DNA of 64,000 nt, from positions 1 to 64,000 of the forward strand of contig NZ_JAUUDS010000006.1 in NCBI RefSeq assembly GCF_030678875.1, written 5' to 3'. Origin of the DNA: Sphingomonas aurea (GTDB lineage Bacteria > Pseudomonadota > Alphaproteobacteria > Sphingomonadales > Sphingomonadaceae). Each line of letters begins with the position of its first letter. The first letter of the stretch is position 1. The position numbers and the translations under genes were made by a program. The notes beneath the pieces are model-generated. The model saw only the letters and a program-made list of their open reading frames with translations, had not been told where the DNA came from and ran no database searches. Of the stretch, positions 51,136 through 60,826 are shown piece by piece.

Positions 51136-53742
51136 ATGGACATCCAGCAGAGCCTCGCCCAGCCCGCCATTGCCCCGGCTGTCACCCTGCGCGCCGACTA
51201 TCGGCCGCCGGAATGGCTGGTGCCGGAGACGGCGCTGGACTTCGACCTGGACCCCGCCGCCACCCGCGTCCGCACCACCCTGTCGGTGACCCGCAACGGC
51301 AGTCACGCGGAACCGCTGCGCCTCGACGGCGCCGGACAGGAGCCGCTGGCGGTGAAGGTCGACGGCGTCCTCGTCAACGACTGGCGGATCGAGGGTGAGC
51401 AGCTGGTCGTCCCGCTCGCCGGCGACGCGCACAGCGTCGAGACGGAGGTGGTGATCGCCCCCGATCGCAACACCCAGCTGATGGGCCTGTATGCGAGTGG
51501 CGGGAACCTGTGCACCCAGTGCGAGGCGGAAGGATTTCGCCGCATCACCTTCTTCCCCGATCGCCCCGACGTGCTCAGCCGCTACCGGGTGCGGATGACG
51601 GCGGACAGCGCGCGCTTTCCGATCCTGCTCGCCAACGGCGATCCGGTCGCGCAGGGCGACGCCGGCGAAGGACGCCACTGGGCCGAGTGGAACGACCCCT
51701 TCCCCAAGCCCAGCTATCTGTTCGCGCTCGTCGCGGGCGACCTGGCGGTCAACCGCGGCAGCTTCACCACCCGCTCCGGCCGCGAGGTGCAGCTGGGCAT
51801 CTGGGTACGGGCGAGCGACCTGCCGCGCACCGACCACGCGCTCCACGCGCTGAAGCTGTCGATGGCGTGGGACGAGCGCGTCTATGGCCGCGAGTACGAC
51901 CTCGACGTGTTCAACATCGTCGCGGTCGACGATTTCAACTTCGGCGCGATGGAGAACAAGGGGCTGAACATCTTCAACAGCCGCTACATCCTCGCCGACC
52001 CGGACACCGCCACGGACTATGATTACGACGGCATCGCCGCGGTCGTCGCGCACGAGTATTTCCACAACTGGTCGGGCAACCGCATCACCTGCCGCGACTG
52101 GTTCCAGCTGTCGCTGAAGGAAGGCTTCACCGTCTATCGCGACCAGGGATTCTCCGCCGACCAGGGATCGCCCGCCGTCAAGCGGATCGAGGACGTCCGA
52201 TCCCTCCGCGCCGCTCAGTTCCCCGAAGATGCCGGCCCGCTCGCCCATCCGGTGCGGCCCGATGCCTATCAGGAGATCAGCAACTTCTACACCGCGACCA
52301 TCTACAACAAGGGCGCGGAGCTGATCCGGATGATGGCGACGATCCTCGGCCCCCAGGCGTTCCGCGCCGCCACCGACCTGTATTTCGACCGGTTCGACGG
52401 GACGGCGGCCACCTGCGAGGATTTCGTCGCCTGCATGGAGGAGTCGTCCGGCCGCGACCTCGGCCAGTTCCGCCTCTGGTACGGCCAGGCCGGTACTCCG
52501 CGCGTCTCCGCCAGTGTCGACCACGCGCCCGGCGGCGGCCGCGCGACGCTGCGCCTCGCCCAGCGCGTCCCCGCCACGCCGGGCCAGCCCGACAAGCAGC
52601 CGATGGTCCTGCCGCTGAAGCTGCGCCTGTTCGGTGCGGAAACCGGCCGCCCGCTGACCGACGAACGGCTGGTCCTGCTCGACCAGCCTGCCGAGACGGT
52701 GACGTTCGAGGCCATTACCGAGCGTCCCATCCTGTCGATCAACCGCGGCTTCTCCGCCCCCGTCGTGATCGAGAGCGATCGCACCGCCGCCGACCTCGCC
52801 TTCCTGTCGGCGCATGACGACGATCCCTTTGCCCGGTACGAGGCGATGCAGCAGCTGATGCTCGACACGCTGGTCGCCGGCGCGATCGAGGGGGCCGCCG
52901 ATCACGACGCGGTGGTCGCCGCAATCTTCAACACGTTGGAAAACCCCGAGCTCGACTATGCCTTCATGGCCGAGGCGGTGCTGCTGCCGTCCGAGAGCTT
53001 CATCGGCGACCAGCTGGCGGTGGTGGATCCCGAGGCGGTGCACCGCGCGCGCGAGACGCTGCGCCGTGCCATCGGCCAGGGCCTCGCCGACAGCTGGCGC
53101 CAGCTCTACGCGGTGCTGCAGCAGGGGCCATACGCCTACACACCGGATGCCAAGGGCAAGCGGCGGCTGCGCGGCGTCGCGCTCGGCTATATCGCCGCGT
53201 CCGGCGATGCCGACACGGGCAGGCTCGCTTTCCGTCAGTTCGAAGCGGCGGACAACATGACGGACCGTCAGGCGGCGCTCACCACGCTGGCGAACGGCGA
53301 CTATGCCGAGCGCGAGGCGGCGCTCGACATCTTCTACAACCGCTATGCCGACAATTCGCTGGTGCTGGATAAATGGTTCCAGACCCAGGCGCTGTCGAGC
53401 CGCGCCGACACCGCCGCCTTGGTCGAGCAGCTGGCGCAGCACCCCGACTTCTCGCTCGCCAATCCCAACCGCGCGCGCAGCCTGATCGGCGCGTTCGGCG
53501 TCAACCAGCGCGCCTTCCACACAGCAGGCGGCGCCGGCTATCGCTTCCTCGCCGACCAGCTGATCGCGCTCGACACGCTCAATCCCCAGACCGCGGCCAA
53601 GCTCCTGCCTCCCTTGGGCCGCTGGCGCCGCTTCGACGAACAGCGCGCCGCCCTGATGCGTGCGGAGCTGGAACGCATTGTCGCCGTGCCCAGTCTGTCG
53701 AAGGACATGTTCGAACAGGCAAGCAAGAGCCTGGAGGGATAA
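51136..53742 (+). CDS. pepN: Aminopeptidase N (M1 family)
   Basis: Broad-specificity zinc aminopeptidase of the cytoplasm. The 868-residue protein shows the exopeptidase motif GAMEN at residues 270-274, the zinc site HEYFH at 306-310 with the third ligand Glu 329, and a downstream catalytic Tyr in NFYTATIYNKGAELIRM. The long helical C-terminal domain of PepN follows (DNMTDRQAALTTLANG, HPDFSLANPNRARSLIGAF). The ATG at 51136 is the first after the shared intergenic region with the divergent M28 peptidase (76 bases). Confidence 0.96.
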   Translation: MDIQQSLAQPAIAPAVTLRADYRPPEWLVPETALDFDLDPAATRVRTTLSVTRNGSHAEPLRLDGAGQEPLAVKVDGVLVNDWRIEGEQLVVPLAGDAHSVETEVVIAPDRNTQLMGLYASGGNLCTQCEAEGFRRITFFPDRPDVLSRYRVRMTADSARFPILLANGDPVAQGDAGEGRHWAEWNDPFPKPSYLFALVAGDLAVNRGSFTTRSGREVQLGIWVRASDLPRTDHALHALKLSMAWDERVYGREYDLDVFNIVAVDDFNFGAMENKGLNIFNSRYILADPDTATDYDYDGIAAVVAHEYFHNWSGNRITCRDWFQLSLKEGFTVYRDQGFSADQGSPAVKRIEDVRSLRAAQFPEDAGPLAHPVRPDAYQEISNFYTATIYNKGAELIRMMATILGPQAFRAATDLYFDRFDGTAATCEDFVACMEESSGRDLGQFRLWYGQAGTPRVSASVDHAPGGGRATLRLAQRVPATPGQPDKQPMVLPLKLRLFGAETGRPLTDERLVLLDQPAETVTFEAITERPILSINRGFSAPVVIESDRTAADLAFLSAHDDDPFARYEAMQQLMLDTLVAGAIEGAADHDAVVAAIFNTLENPELDYAFMAEAVLLPSESFIGDQLAVVDPEAVHRARETLRRAIGQGLADSWRQLYAVLQQGPYAYTPDAKGKRRLRGVALGYIAASGDADTGRLAFRQFEAADNMTDRQAALTTLANGDYAEREAALDIFYNRYADNSLVLDKWFQTQALSSRADTAALVEQLAQHPDFSLANPNRARSLIGAFGVNQRAFHTAGGAGYRFLADQLIALDTLNPQTAAKLLPPLGRWRRFDEQRAALMRAELERIVAVPSLSKDMFEQASKSLEG

Positions 53743-53757
53743 CGCCTACCCCCTGTC

Positions 53758-53826
53758 ATGCCGGCCCGTCCCGGCATCCAGAGCCAAAGGCGACATCGCC
53801 CGCGACCCCGTATGCCGGGACGAGCC
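53758..53826. repeat. ATGCCGG-type palindromic repeat pair
   Basis: ATGCCGGCCCGTCCCGGCAT (53758-53777) is a 20-base hairpin. ATGCCGGGACGAGCC (53812-53826) repeats one arm in the other orientation, 34 bases away. This arrangement of two REP-like palindromes in inverted orientation resembles a REPIN. It starts 15 bases after pepN, where it could stabilise the mRNA 3' end or stop transcription. Confidence 0.65.
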
Positions 53827-53842
53827 CGCCAAAACGCCCGCA

Positions 53843-53987
53843 TGTCCTACACCGACTGACGCGTGTAGACCCGCCGCCATGCACCGCCCGATCCGCCCTG
53901 CCCCGAACCGCCCTGCCCCGAAGCGCACCGCGACGGGGGCAACAGCTCGGAACCGGACACGGAAGGGGGGGTGTAGTGTCCGGTTCC
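53843..53987. repeat. TGTCCTACAC...GTGTCCGG repeat, copy 2
   Basis: Starts TGTCCTACACC and ends with a perfect 12-base hairpin at 53949-53987: GGAACCGGACAC / GTGTCCGGTTCC, with a 15-base loop ending GTGTA. The ends and the hairpin are the same as in the copy at 20992-21122. The interior differs and has a tandem of CGCCCTGCCCCGAA (two near copies at 53894-53920). The hairpin lies eight bases past the stop of the minus-strand csaA gene. Confidence 0.75.
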
Positions 53988-53995
53988 GCTGCCGG

Positions 53996-54337
53996 TCAGA
54001 ACATCCGCCCGCCATCGGGCACGCCATGCCCCGGCCCGATCAGCACCACTTCGCCGTCCGCATCGGGAAAGCCCAGCGTCAGCACCTCGGACATCATCGG
54101 GCCGATCTGGCGGGGTGGGAAGTTGACGACGGCGGCGACCTGGCGACCGATCAGTGTCTCCGGCGTGTAGTGCGCGGTGATCTGCGCGGAGGAGCGTTTG
54201 CGGCCGATCTCCGGGCCGAAGTCGATCGTCAGCTTGATCGCGGGCTTGCGTGCCTCCGGAAACGGCTCTGCGGCGACGATCGTGCCGACGCGGATGTCGA
54301 CCTTCAGGAAATCGTCGAACGCGATCGGGTAGGCCAT
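53996..54337 (-). CDS. csaA: tRNA-binding protein CsaA
   Basis: A 113-residue OB-fold protein that binds tRNA as a dimer and has chaperone-like activity. It reads [28 protein letters not shown] (as separate blocks), then [17 protein letters not shown], then [23 protein letters not shown] and LGFPD near the end, all typical of CsaA/EMAP-II-like domains. I take the ATG at 54337, which begins one base after the preceding gene ends; an earlier ATG at 54358 would overlap that gene. Confidence 0.93.
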   Translation of the reverse strand: MAYPIAFDDFLKVDIRVGTIVAAEPFPEARKPAIKLTIDFGPEIGRKRSSAQITAHYTPETLIGRQVAAVVNFPPRQIGPMMSEVLTLGFPDADGEVVLIGPGHGVPDGGRMF

Positions 54338-54338
54338 G

Positions 54339-55010
54339 TCAGAAATCCGGATTGTCATAGTGGCTGGGGGGGCCGACCAGCTCCATCCGCTCGGCCAGCA
54401 GCGGGCGGAACGAGGGGCGGCTCTTCAGCCCGCGATACCAGCGCGCGGTCTGCTCGTGCCCCTTCCAGTCGATGCCGCCGAGATAATCGGCGACCGAGAT
54501 GTGCGCCGCCGCGGTCAGGTCGGCCAGGCTCATCGTCGCGCCGCCCAGCCACTGACGGTGATCGAGCAGATAGTCGGTGTAGTCGAGATGCCCGACCGCG
54601 CCCTTCATCGCCTCGCGCAGCGCCCGCGCGTCCGGCGTGGCGCGCTGGGCGATGCGCTTGACCAGCCGCTCGTGGAGCAGCGGTCCGGTGACGTCGCGGA
54701 AGAACTGCTGGTCGAACCACGTCACCAGCCGGCGGATCTCGGCGCGGTTGGTGGCGGTGCCGTTTATCATCGCCGCCTTGTCGACCGTCTCCTCGAAATA
54801 TTCCGCGATGGCCTGCGAATCGATCAGCAGGATGCCGCGTGTGGGGTCGGCCATCACCGGCGTCTGCCCGGACGGATTCATGTCGACGAACTCGTCGCGC
54901 CGCATCCAGGGCGATTCGCGCACCAGCTCGTACCCGACGCCCTTCTCGCCGAGCAGCAGGCGCACCTTGCGGCTGAACGGACAGATGGGGAATTGATAGA
55001 GCTGCCACAT
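54339..55010 (-). CDS. Glutathione S-transferase family protein
   Basis: A 223-residue GST. The thioredoxin-like N-terminal domain reads [20 protein letters not shown] with CPFS at residues 10-13, then NPSGQTPVM and the glutathione-binding [13 protein letters not shown]. The helical C-terminal domain contains [20 protein letters not shown]. It resembles the small bacterial GST/glutaredoxin-like group; the substrate is unknown. The ATG at 55010 fits the domain start, since an earlier in-frame start would enter the vapB operator. One base separates it from csaA, so they are probably one transcript. Confidence 0.88.
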   Translation of the reverse strand: MWQLYQFPICPFSRKVRLLLGEKGVGYELVRESPWMRRDEFVDMNPSGQTPVMADPTRGILLIDSQAIAEYFEETVDKAAMINGTATNRAEIRRLVTWFDQQFFRDVTGPLLHERLVKRIAQRATPDARALREAMKGAVGHLDYTDYLLDHRQWLGGATMSLADLTAAAHISVADYLGGIDWKGHEQTARWYRGLKSRPSFRPLLAERMELVGPPSHYDNPDF

Positions 55011-55059
55011 GCCAGCCTCTCTAGGCGGTGCGGTGGCATTGTTCCAAGCGGGAAGCTGT

Positions 55060-55088
55060 TCTAGAAACGTCATGGCGCAATCTAGAAA
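55060..55088 (+). promoter_or_regulatory. Repeated TCTAGAAA sites upstream of vapB
   Basis: TCTAGAAA occurs at 55060-55067 and 55081-55088, exactly 21 bases apart (two helical turns), the second ending ten bases before the antitoxin ATG. Evenly spaced repeats on one face of the helix fit an operator bound by VapB-VapC complexes, which usually repress their own promoter. Confidence 0.5.
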
Positions 55089-55097
55089 AGGTCAGCG

Positions 55098-55349
55098 ATG
55101 GGTATCAGCATCAAGCATGATGAGATCGAGCGGCTGATCCGCGAACTGGCCAGCCGCCGCGGCACCAGCCTGACCGACGCGATCGGCGCGGCGGTGCGCA
55201 ACGAACTGGCGCGAGAGGGTCTCACCGTGACTGAGGAGACGTGGATTGAACGCGTCCGGCGCATTCAGGAGCGGGTGAGAAGCTACGAGATCGACCCCCG
55301 GACGGATGACGAAATCATTGGCTATGACGAGCATGGTCTGCCGCGGTGA
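55098..55349 (+). CDS. vapB: VapB-type antitoxin
   Basis: An 83-residue antitoxin of the PSK/Rv0623-like family. The N-terminal half MGISIKHDEIERLIRELASR and TSLTDAIGAAVRNELAREG forms the DNA-binding ribbon-helix part. The charged C-terminus with EIDPRTDDEIIGYDEHGLPR binds the toxin. It overlaps vapC by four bases, the arrangement usual for these pairs. AAAGG lies seven bases before the ATG. Confidence 0.9.
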   Translation: MGISIKHDEIERLIRELASRRGTSLTDAIGAAVRNELAREGLTVTEETWIERVRRIQERVRSYEIDPRTDDEIIGYDEHGLPR

Positions 55350-55738
55350 TCGCCGTAGATACTTCCGCACTGATGGCGATCCTGCTCGAGGAACCCCAAG
55401 CCGAGGCCATCCTGTTCGCCATCTCCACCGCCGGCAAGGTTCTTATCGGCCAACCAACGCTTGTCGAGTTACATCTGGTAGCCAGCGGTCGGTCCCGTCC
55501 GTCCATGGCTGAAGATGCCGCCGGCCTGATGGTGGGCGGTCCGTTCGTGCCCGTCGACTTCACCGCCACGCACCTCGCCGCCGCGACCGACGCGTTCGAC
55601 CGCTACGGCAAGGGCCGGCATCCGGCGTCGCTCAACTATGGCGACTGCATGGCCTATGCGGTCGCCAAAGTCGCGGGCTGTCCCCTGCTCTACAAGGGCG
55701 AGGATTTCGCGCGAACCGATATCCGGTCCGCGCTCTGA
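55346..55738 (+). CDS. vapC: VapC toxin, PIN-domain ribonuclease
   Basis: A 130-residue PIN-domain endoribonuclease that probably cleaves a tRNA or rRNA site when freed from VapB. The acidic metal-binding residues are visible: Asp 5 in MIAVDTSAL, Glu 41 in PTLVELHLV, Asp 100 in NYGDCMAYAVAK and probably Asp 120 in YKGEDF. The GTG start overlaps the antitoxin stop. The domain is complete, so the toxin should be active. Confidence 0.93.
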   Translation: MIAVDTSALMAILLEEPQAEAILFAISTAGKVLIGQPTLVELHLVASGRSRPSMAEDAAGLMVGGPFVPVDFTATHLAAATDAFDRYGKGRHPASLNYGDCMAYAVAKVAGCPLLYKGEDFARTDIRSAL

Positions 55739-55742
55739 TCCT

Positions 55743-58700
55743 TCATTCCGCTGCCTCGGCCCTGTCCTCCAGCGGGTGCGACAGGCGAGTCAGCATCTCC
55801 TTGGGCACCACCTGCCAGAAACGGCCCGCGACGCGGTCCCAGTCGTCGAGTAACCCCTTCGACCATTTGCTGTCGGTCGCCGCCGCATGCTGGCTGATGA
55901 GCATGTAGAGCTGGTTCTCCCAGTGCTGGCTGGCCAGCCGCTGCCAGACGATGCTCTCCGGATTGGCGCGCCGCGCGAAGCTGTCGTCGGCGTCGTAGAC
56001 GAACGCCATGCCGCCGGTCATGCCAGCGCCGAAATTGGCGCCGACCTGCCCCAGCACCACCGCGGTGCCGCCGGTCATGTACTCGCAGCCATTCGCACCG
56101 CAGCCCTCGACGACGACCACCGCACCCGAGTTGCGGACCGCGAACCGCTCGCCGGCCTGCCCCGCGGCGAACAGCGTGCCGCTGGTCGCACCGTAGAGCA
56201 CGGTGTTGCCGACGATCGTATTGTCCTGGCTGGCAAGCGGCGACGAGACGGCCGGGCGGACGATGATCTTGCCGCCTGACAGCCCCTTGCCGACATAGTC
56301 GTTCGAGTCGCCGAACACCTCGAGCGTCACGCCCTTGCACAGGAACGCGCCCAGCGACTGGCCGGCCGACCCGCGCAGGCGGATCGTGACATGCCCGTCG
56401 GCGAGCTTCGACATGCCGAAGGTGCGCGTGATCTCGCTCGACAGCCGGGTGCCGACCGCGCGATGCGTATTGCGTACCGAATAGGTCAGCTGCATCTTCT
56501 CGCCGCGGGTGAAGACCGCCGAGGCATCCTTGATGATCTGCGCGTCGAGGCTGTCGGGTACGGCGTTGCGGAAGGTCGACAGGCTGAACCGCCGCTCGGC
56601 GTCGGTCGCGTCGACCTTGGCGAGGATGGGGTTCAGATCGAGGTCGTCGAGATGCTCGGCACCGCGGCTGACCTGGCGCAGCAGCTCGGTGCGGCCGATC
56701 ACCTCGTCCAGCGACTTGCAACCGAGCCGGGCCAGGATGTCGCGCACCTCCTCGGCGATGAAGGTCATCAGGTTGATGACCTTTTCGGGCGTGCCGGTGA
56801 ACTTGGCGCGCAGCCGCTCGTCCTGCACGCAGACGCCCACCGGGCAGGTGTTCGAATGGCACTGGCGCACCATGATGCAGCCCATCGCCACGAGGCTGAG
56901 CGTGCCGATGCCGAATTCCTCCGCACCCAGGATCGCGGCGATGACGATGTCGCGCCCGGTCTTCAGCCCGCCGTCCGCACGCAGGCGGATGCGCCCGCGC
57001 AGGCCGTTCAGCGTCAGGGTCTGGTTGACCTCCGACAGGCCCATTTCCCACGGCGTGCCGGCATATTTGATGCTGGTCTGCGGGGAAGCACCGGTGCCGC
57101 CGACATGGCCGGAGACGAGGATGACGTCGGCATGTGCCTTCGCCACCCCCGCCGCGACGGTGCCGATCCCGGCGGACGACACCAGCTTCACGCAGACCCG
57201 CGCGCGCGGGTTGATCTGCTTGCAGTCGTAGATGAGCTGCGCGAGATCCTCGATCGAGTAGATGTCGTGGTGCGGCGGCGGCGAGATCAGCGTGACGCCA
57301 GGCGTCGCATGGCGCAGGCGGGCGATGAACTCGGTCACCTTGAAGCCGGGCAGCTGCCCGCCCTCACCGGGTTTGGCGCCCTGCGCGACCTTGATCTCGA
57401 TCTCTTCGCAGGCGTTGAGATATTCGGCGGTCACGCCGAACCGCCCGGACGCGATCTGCTTCACCCCGGAATTGGCGTTGTCGCCATTTTCGTACGGCGT
57501 GTAGCGCGCCTTGTCCTCGCCGCCTTCGCCCGACACCGCCTTCGCGCCGATTCGGTTCATCGCGATCGCCAGCGTCTCGTGTGCCTCCGGCGACAGCGCG
57601 CCGAGCGACATGCCGGGGGTGACGAAGCGCTTGCGGATCTCGGTGATTGCCTCAACCTGGTCGATCGGCACGCCCTCTGCGGGGAAGTTGAACTGCAGCA
57701 GGTCGCGCAGATAGACCGGCGGCAGGTCGCTGACCCCGCGGCTGAACTGGAGATAGCTGGAATAGCTGTCCGTCGCGACCGCGGTCTGGAGCAGGTGCAT
57801 CAGCTGCGCCGAATAGGCGTGGGTCTCGCCGCCGTTGCGCTGGCGATAGAAGCCGCCGATCGGCAGCGTCGTCACCGCGCTGTCATACGCCGCCTCATGC
57901 CGGACAATCGCGGAATAATGTAGCGAGGCATAGCCCTCGCCCGAAATCTTGGCGGGCATGCCGGGGAACAGGTCGTTGACCAGTGCCCGGCTGAGGCCCA
58001 CCGCCTCGAAATTATAGCCGCCGCGATAGGAGGAGATGACGGCGATGCCCATCTTCGAGATGATCTTGAGCAGCCCCTCTTCCACCGCGACGCGATGGCG
58101 GTTCAGGCACTGGTCGATGGTCAGTTCGCCGAACAGCCCGCGCGCGTGCCGATCGGCGATCGCCGCTTCGGCCAGATAGGCGTTCACCGTCGTCGCACCG
58201 ACGCCGATCAGCACCGCATAATAATGCGTGTCGAGGCACTCGGCGGTGCGCACGTTGATCGACGCGTAGGAGCGCAGGCCGCGGCGGACGAGATGGGTGT
58301 GCACCGCCGCCGCCGCCAGCACGCCGGCGATGGCGACACGATCCTCCGACACATGCTCGTCGGTCAGGAACAGCTCCGACCGGCCCTCGCGCACCGCCTG
58401 TTCGGCCTGATTGCGGATGCGCTGGATCGCGGCGCGCAGCTTTTCCGGGCCGCCCTCCGCCTCGAACGTGCAGTCGATCTCCGCCGCCGAGCGGCCGAAA
58501 TGCGCCTTCAGCCGCGCCCAGGCTTCACCGGTCAGCACCGGCGAGTCGAGCACCAGCACCCGCTCGCGCTGATCGCGCACGTCGAGGATGTTGGCGAGAT
58601 TGCCGAACCGCGTCTTCAGCGACATGACGTGCCGCTCGCGCAGGGAATCGATCGGCGGGTTGGTCACCTGGCTGAAATTCTGGCGGAAGAACTGGCTGAT

Positions 58701-60245
58701 GAGCCGCGGCTTGTCGCTGATGACGGCGAGCGGCGTGTCGTCGCCCATCGAGCCGATCGCTTCCTTGGCACCGTCGACCATCGGGCTGAGGATCAGCTCC
58801 ATATCCTCCAGCGTCTGGCCGACCGCGACCTGGCGGCGCGCCAGCTCGGCACGGGGATAGCGGACGACGGCGTCGCCCTCCACCGGTGGCAGGTCGTCGA
58901 GCGCCAGGAACTCGCCGATCATCGCGGCATAGTCCTGCTCGCCCGCGATCCGGTCCTTGACCGCACGGTCCTCGAGCACGATGCCGGCGTCCAGGTCGAC
59001 CGCGATCATCTGCCCCGGCCCAAGGCGCCCCTTGGCGACGACGGTGCTCTCCGGCACCACCACCATGCCGCTCTCCGACCCGACGATCAGCAGCCCGTCA
59101 TTGGTGCGGGTATAGCGCAGGGGGCGCAGCGCGTTGCGGTCCATCCCCGCCACCGCCCAGCGGCCGTCGGTCATCGCGAGGGCGGCGGGACCGTCCCACG
59201 GCTCCATCACCGAGGCGAGATACTGGTACATCGCGGAGTGGGCAGGCGGGGTGTCGCCGGCCTGCCATGCCTCGGGCACCAGCATCAGCTTGGCGGTCGG
59301 CGCGTCGCGGCCAGAGCGGCAGATCGCCTCGAACACGGCGTCGAGCGCGGCGGTGTCGGACGCGCCGGCGGGGATCACCGGCTTGATGTCCTCCGAATTG
59401 TCGCCGAACGCGATCGACGCCATCCGGATCTCGTGCGACAGCATCCAGTTCTTGTTGCCGCGGATCGTGTTCACCTCGCCATTGTGCGCCAGGCAGCGGA
59501 ACGGCTGGGCCAGCCACCATTGCGGAAAGGTGTTGGTGGAATAACGCTGGTGGAAGATCGCGACCCGGCTCTCGAACCGCTGGTCGGTCAGGTCGGGATA
59601 GAAGACCGACAGGCTCTCCGCCAGGAACAGCCCCTTGTAGACGATCGAGCGCGCCGACAGCGAGCAGATGTAGAAGCCGCTGATCTGCGCGGCGATCACC
59701 CGCTTCTCGATCCGGCGGCGGACTAGGTACAGGTTCTTCTCGAACTCCGCCTCGTCCATCTCGTCCGGAAGCGGGCCGGCGATCATGATCTGCTCGATCT
59801 CGGGCCGGGTCGCCTGCGCCTTCATGCCGATGACCGACACGTCGACCGGCACCTGTCGCCAGCCATAGATGGTATAGCCCGCCTCGATGATCGTGCTCTC
59901 CACGATCGTGCGGCAATCCTCCTGCGCACCTAGGTCGGTGCGCGGCAGGAACACCATGCCGACCGCCAGCCGGTTCGGCCGCACCTTGTGCCCCGACGCG
60001 GCGATCGCGTCGTCGAAGAAGCGGTGCGGCAGGTCGAGATGGATGCCAGCGCCGTCGCCGGTCTTGCCGTCGGCATCCACCGCGCCGCGGTGCCACACCG
60101 CCTTCAACGCGTCGACCGCGGACTGGACGACCCGGCGAGAGGGCCGCCCATCGGTGGCGGCGACCATGCCGACGCCGCAGGCATCGCCCTCGAAATCGGG
60201 GCGGTACATGCCGTGCTCGGCGAGATAGGCGCGCTGGTCGGTCAT
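55743..60245 (-). CDS. gltB: Glutamate synthase large subunit
   Basis: With GltD it makes two glutamates from glutamine and 2-oxoglutarate. The 1500-residue protein starts with a glutaminase domain whose nucleophile is Cys 23 in GDACGVGMVA (the short stretch before it is a propeptide). A linker, the FMN domain with GEGGEDKARY and the 3Fe-4S cluster CIMVRQCHSNTCPVGVCVQD, and the C-terminal beta-helix (GGTAVVLGQVGANFGAGMTG) follow. The ATG at 60245 overlaps the stop of the DUF2059 gene by one base (TGATG). Confidence 0.97.
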   Translation of the reverse strand: MTDQRAYLAEHGMYRPDFEGDACGVGMVAATDGRPSRRVVQSAVDALKAVWHRGAVDADGKTGDGAGIHLDLPHRFFDDAIAASGHKVRPNRLAVGMVFLPRTDLGAQEDCRTIVESTIIEAGYTIYGWRQVPVDVSVIGMKAQATRPEIEQIMIAGPLPDEMDEAEFEKNLYLVRRRIEKRVIAAQISGFYICSLSARSIVYKGLFLAESLSVFYPDLTDQRFESRVAIFHQRYSTNTFPQWWLAQPFRCLAHNGEVNTIRGNKNWMLSHEIRMASIAFGDNSEDIKPVIPAGASDTAALDAVFEAICRSGRDAPTAKLMLVPEAWQAGDTPPAHSAMYQYLASVMEPWDGPAALAMTDGRWAVAGMDRNALRPLRYTRTNDGLLIVGSESGMVVVPESTVVAKGRLGPGQMIAVDLDAGIVLEDRAVKDRIAGEQDYAAMIGEFLALDDLPPVEGDAVVRYPRAELARRQVAVGQTLEDMELILSPMVDGAKEAIGSMGDDTPLAVISDKPRLISQFFRQNFSQVTNPPIDSLRERHVMSLKTRFGNLANILDVRDQRERVLVLDSPVLTGEAWARLKAHFGRSAAEIDCTFEAEGGPEKLRAAIQRIRNQAEQAVREGRSELFLTDEHVSEDRVAIAGVLAAAAVHTHLVRRGLRSYASINVRTAECLDTHYYAVLIGVGATTVNAYLAEAAIADRHARGLFGELTIDQCLNRHRVAVEEGLLKIISKMGIAVISSYRGGYNFEAVGLSRALVNDLFPGMPAKISGEGYASLHYSAIVRHEAAYDSAVTTLPIGGFYRQRNGGETHAYSAQLMHLLQTAVATDSYSSYLQFSRGVSDLPPVYLRDLLQFNFPAEGVPIDQVEAITEIRKRFVTPGMSLGALSPEAHETLAIAMNRIGAKAVSGEGGEDKARYTPYENGDNANSGVKQIASGRFGVTAEYLNACEEIEIKVAQGAKPGEGGQLPGFKVTEFIARLRHATPGVTLISPPPHHDIYSIEDLAQLIYDCKQINPRARVCVKLVSSAGIGTVAAGVAKAHADVILVSGHVGGTGASPQTSIKYAGTPWEMGLSEVNQTLTLNGLRGRIRLRADGGLKTGRDIVIAAILGAEEFGIGTLSLVAMGCIMVRQCHSNTCPVGVCVQDERLRAKFTGTPEKVINLMTFIAEEVRDILARLGCKSLDEVIGRTELLRQVSRGAEHLDDLDLNPILAKVDATDAERRFSLSTFRNAVPDSLDAQIIKDASAVFTRGEKMQLTYSVRNTHRAVGTRLSSEITRTFGMSKLADGHVTIRLRGSAGQSLGAFLCKGVTLEVFGDSNDYVGKGLSGGKIIVRPAVSSPLASQDNTIVGNTVLYGATSGTLFAAGQAGERFAVRNSGAVVVVEGCGANGCEYMTGGTAVVLGQVGANFGAGMTGGMAFVYDADDSFARRANPESIVWQRLASQHWENQLYMLISQHAAATDSKWSKGLLDDWDRVAGRFWQVVPKEMLTRLSHPLEDRAEAAE

Positions 60246-60826
60246 CACTTCGTCTCACCCTGCTTGATGGCGGCGATTTCCTTCGCGAACGCCATCGCAT
60301 CCTCCTGCACATGGCCCATTGCATCGGCCATCATCGTGCGCTGCCACGCCGCGATGTCCGGATCGGCCATGATCGTCATCGACGCCTGCATGTAGGCGGT
60401 GCCGGTCGGCGTGCGGAAGAACCGCTCCAGCTCGCCCAGCTGCGTCACGTCGAAGCGCCGCGCATAGGCCCGGCTCATCGCGTCGATCATGCCGGGCAGC
60501 GAGGTTTGCAGGCGGGTCACGGTGCGCGCATTCTGCTGTGCCAGGAACCGGTCGAACGCGGCGGCGACGCGGGGATCGTCCCCCAGCATCTTGGTGAAGT
60601 CCGGGTTCTGGGTCATGCCCTGCCGGATATTGGCAAGCAGCGGGTCCATCATGCCGCGGATCATCTGCTGGCGCGTCGCCGGCGGCATCATCACGTCGAG
60701 CAGCCGCGTCGCCGCCTGGAGACGCGCCGCATCGGGCGCCGCCGCGGCGACGGGAGCGGGAGTCGTCTGGGCCGCAACGGGCGAAGCGGCGAGCAGCGCC
60801 GCGGCGGTGAGTAATGCGCGCATCAT
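60245..60826 (-). CDS. DUF2059 secreted protein
   Basis: A 193-residue protein of the DUF2059 family, whose function is unknown. It has a cleavable signal peptide (MMRALLTAAALLAASPVAAQ), then helices including ATRLLDVMMPPATRQQMIRG and LGELERFFRTPTGTAYMQAS, the latter being the typical family motif. It sits between gltD and gltB with overlapping codons on both sides, so it is translated with glutamate synthase. That is an odd place for an exported protein. Confidence 0.88.
   Translation of the reverse strand: MMRALLTAAALLAASPVAAQTTPAPVAAAAPDAARLQAATRLLDVMMPPATRQQMIRGMMDPLLANIRQGMTQNPDFTKMLGDDPRVAAAFDRFLAQQNARTVTRLQTSLPGMIDAMSRAYARRFDVTQLGELERFFRTPTGTAYMQASMTIMADPDIAAWQRTMMADAMGHVQEDAMAFAKEIAAIKQGETK

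Noticed and set aside
50383..53520. Long open frame of over 1000 codons opposite pepN and the M28 gene
   Set aside because: It is antisense to two well-supported genes, is rich in Arg/His/Gln/Gly as usual for shadow frames in high-GC DNA, and has no domain.
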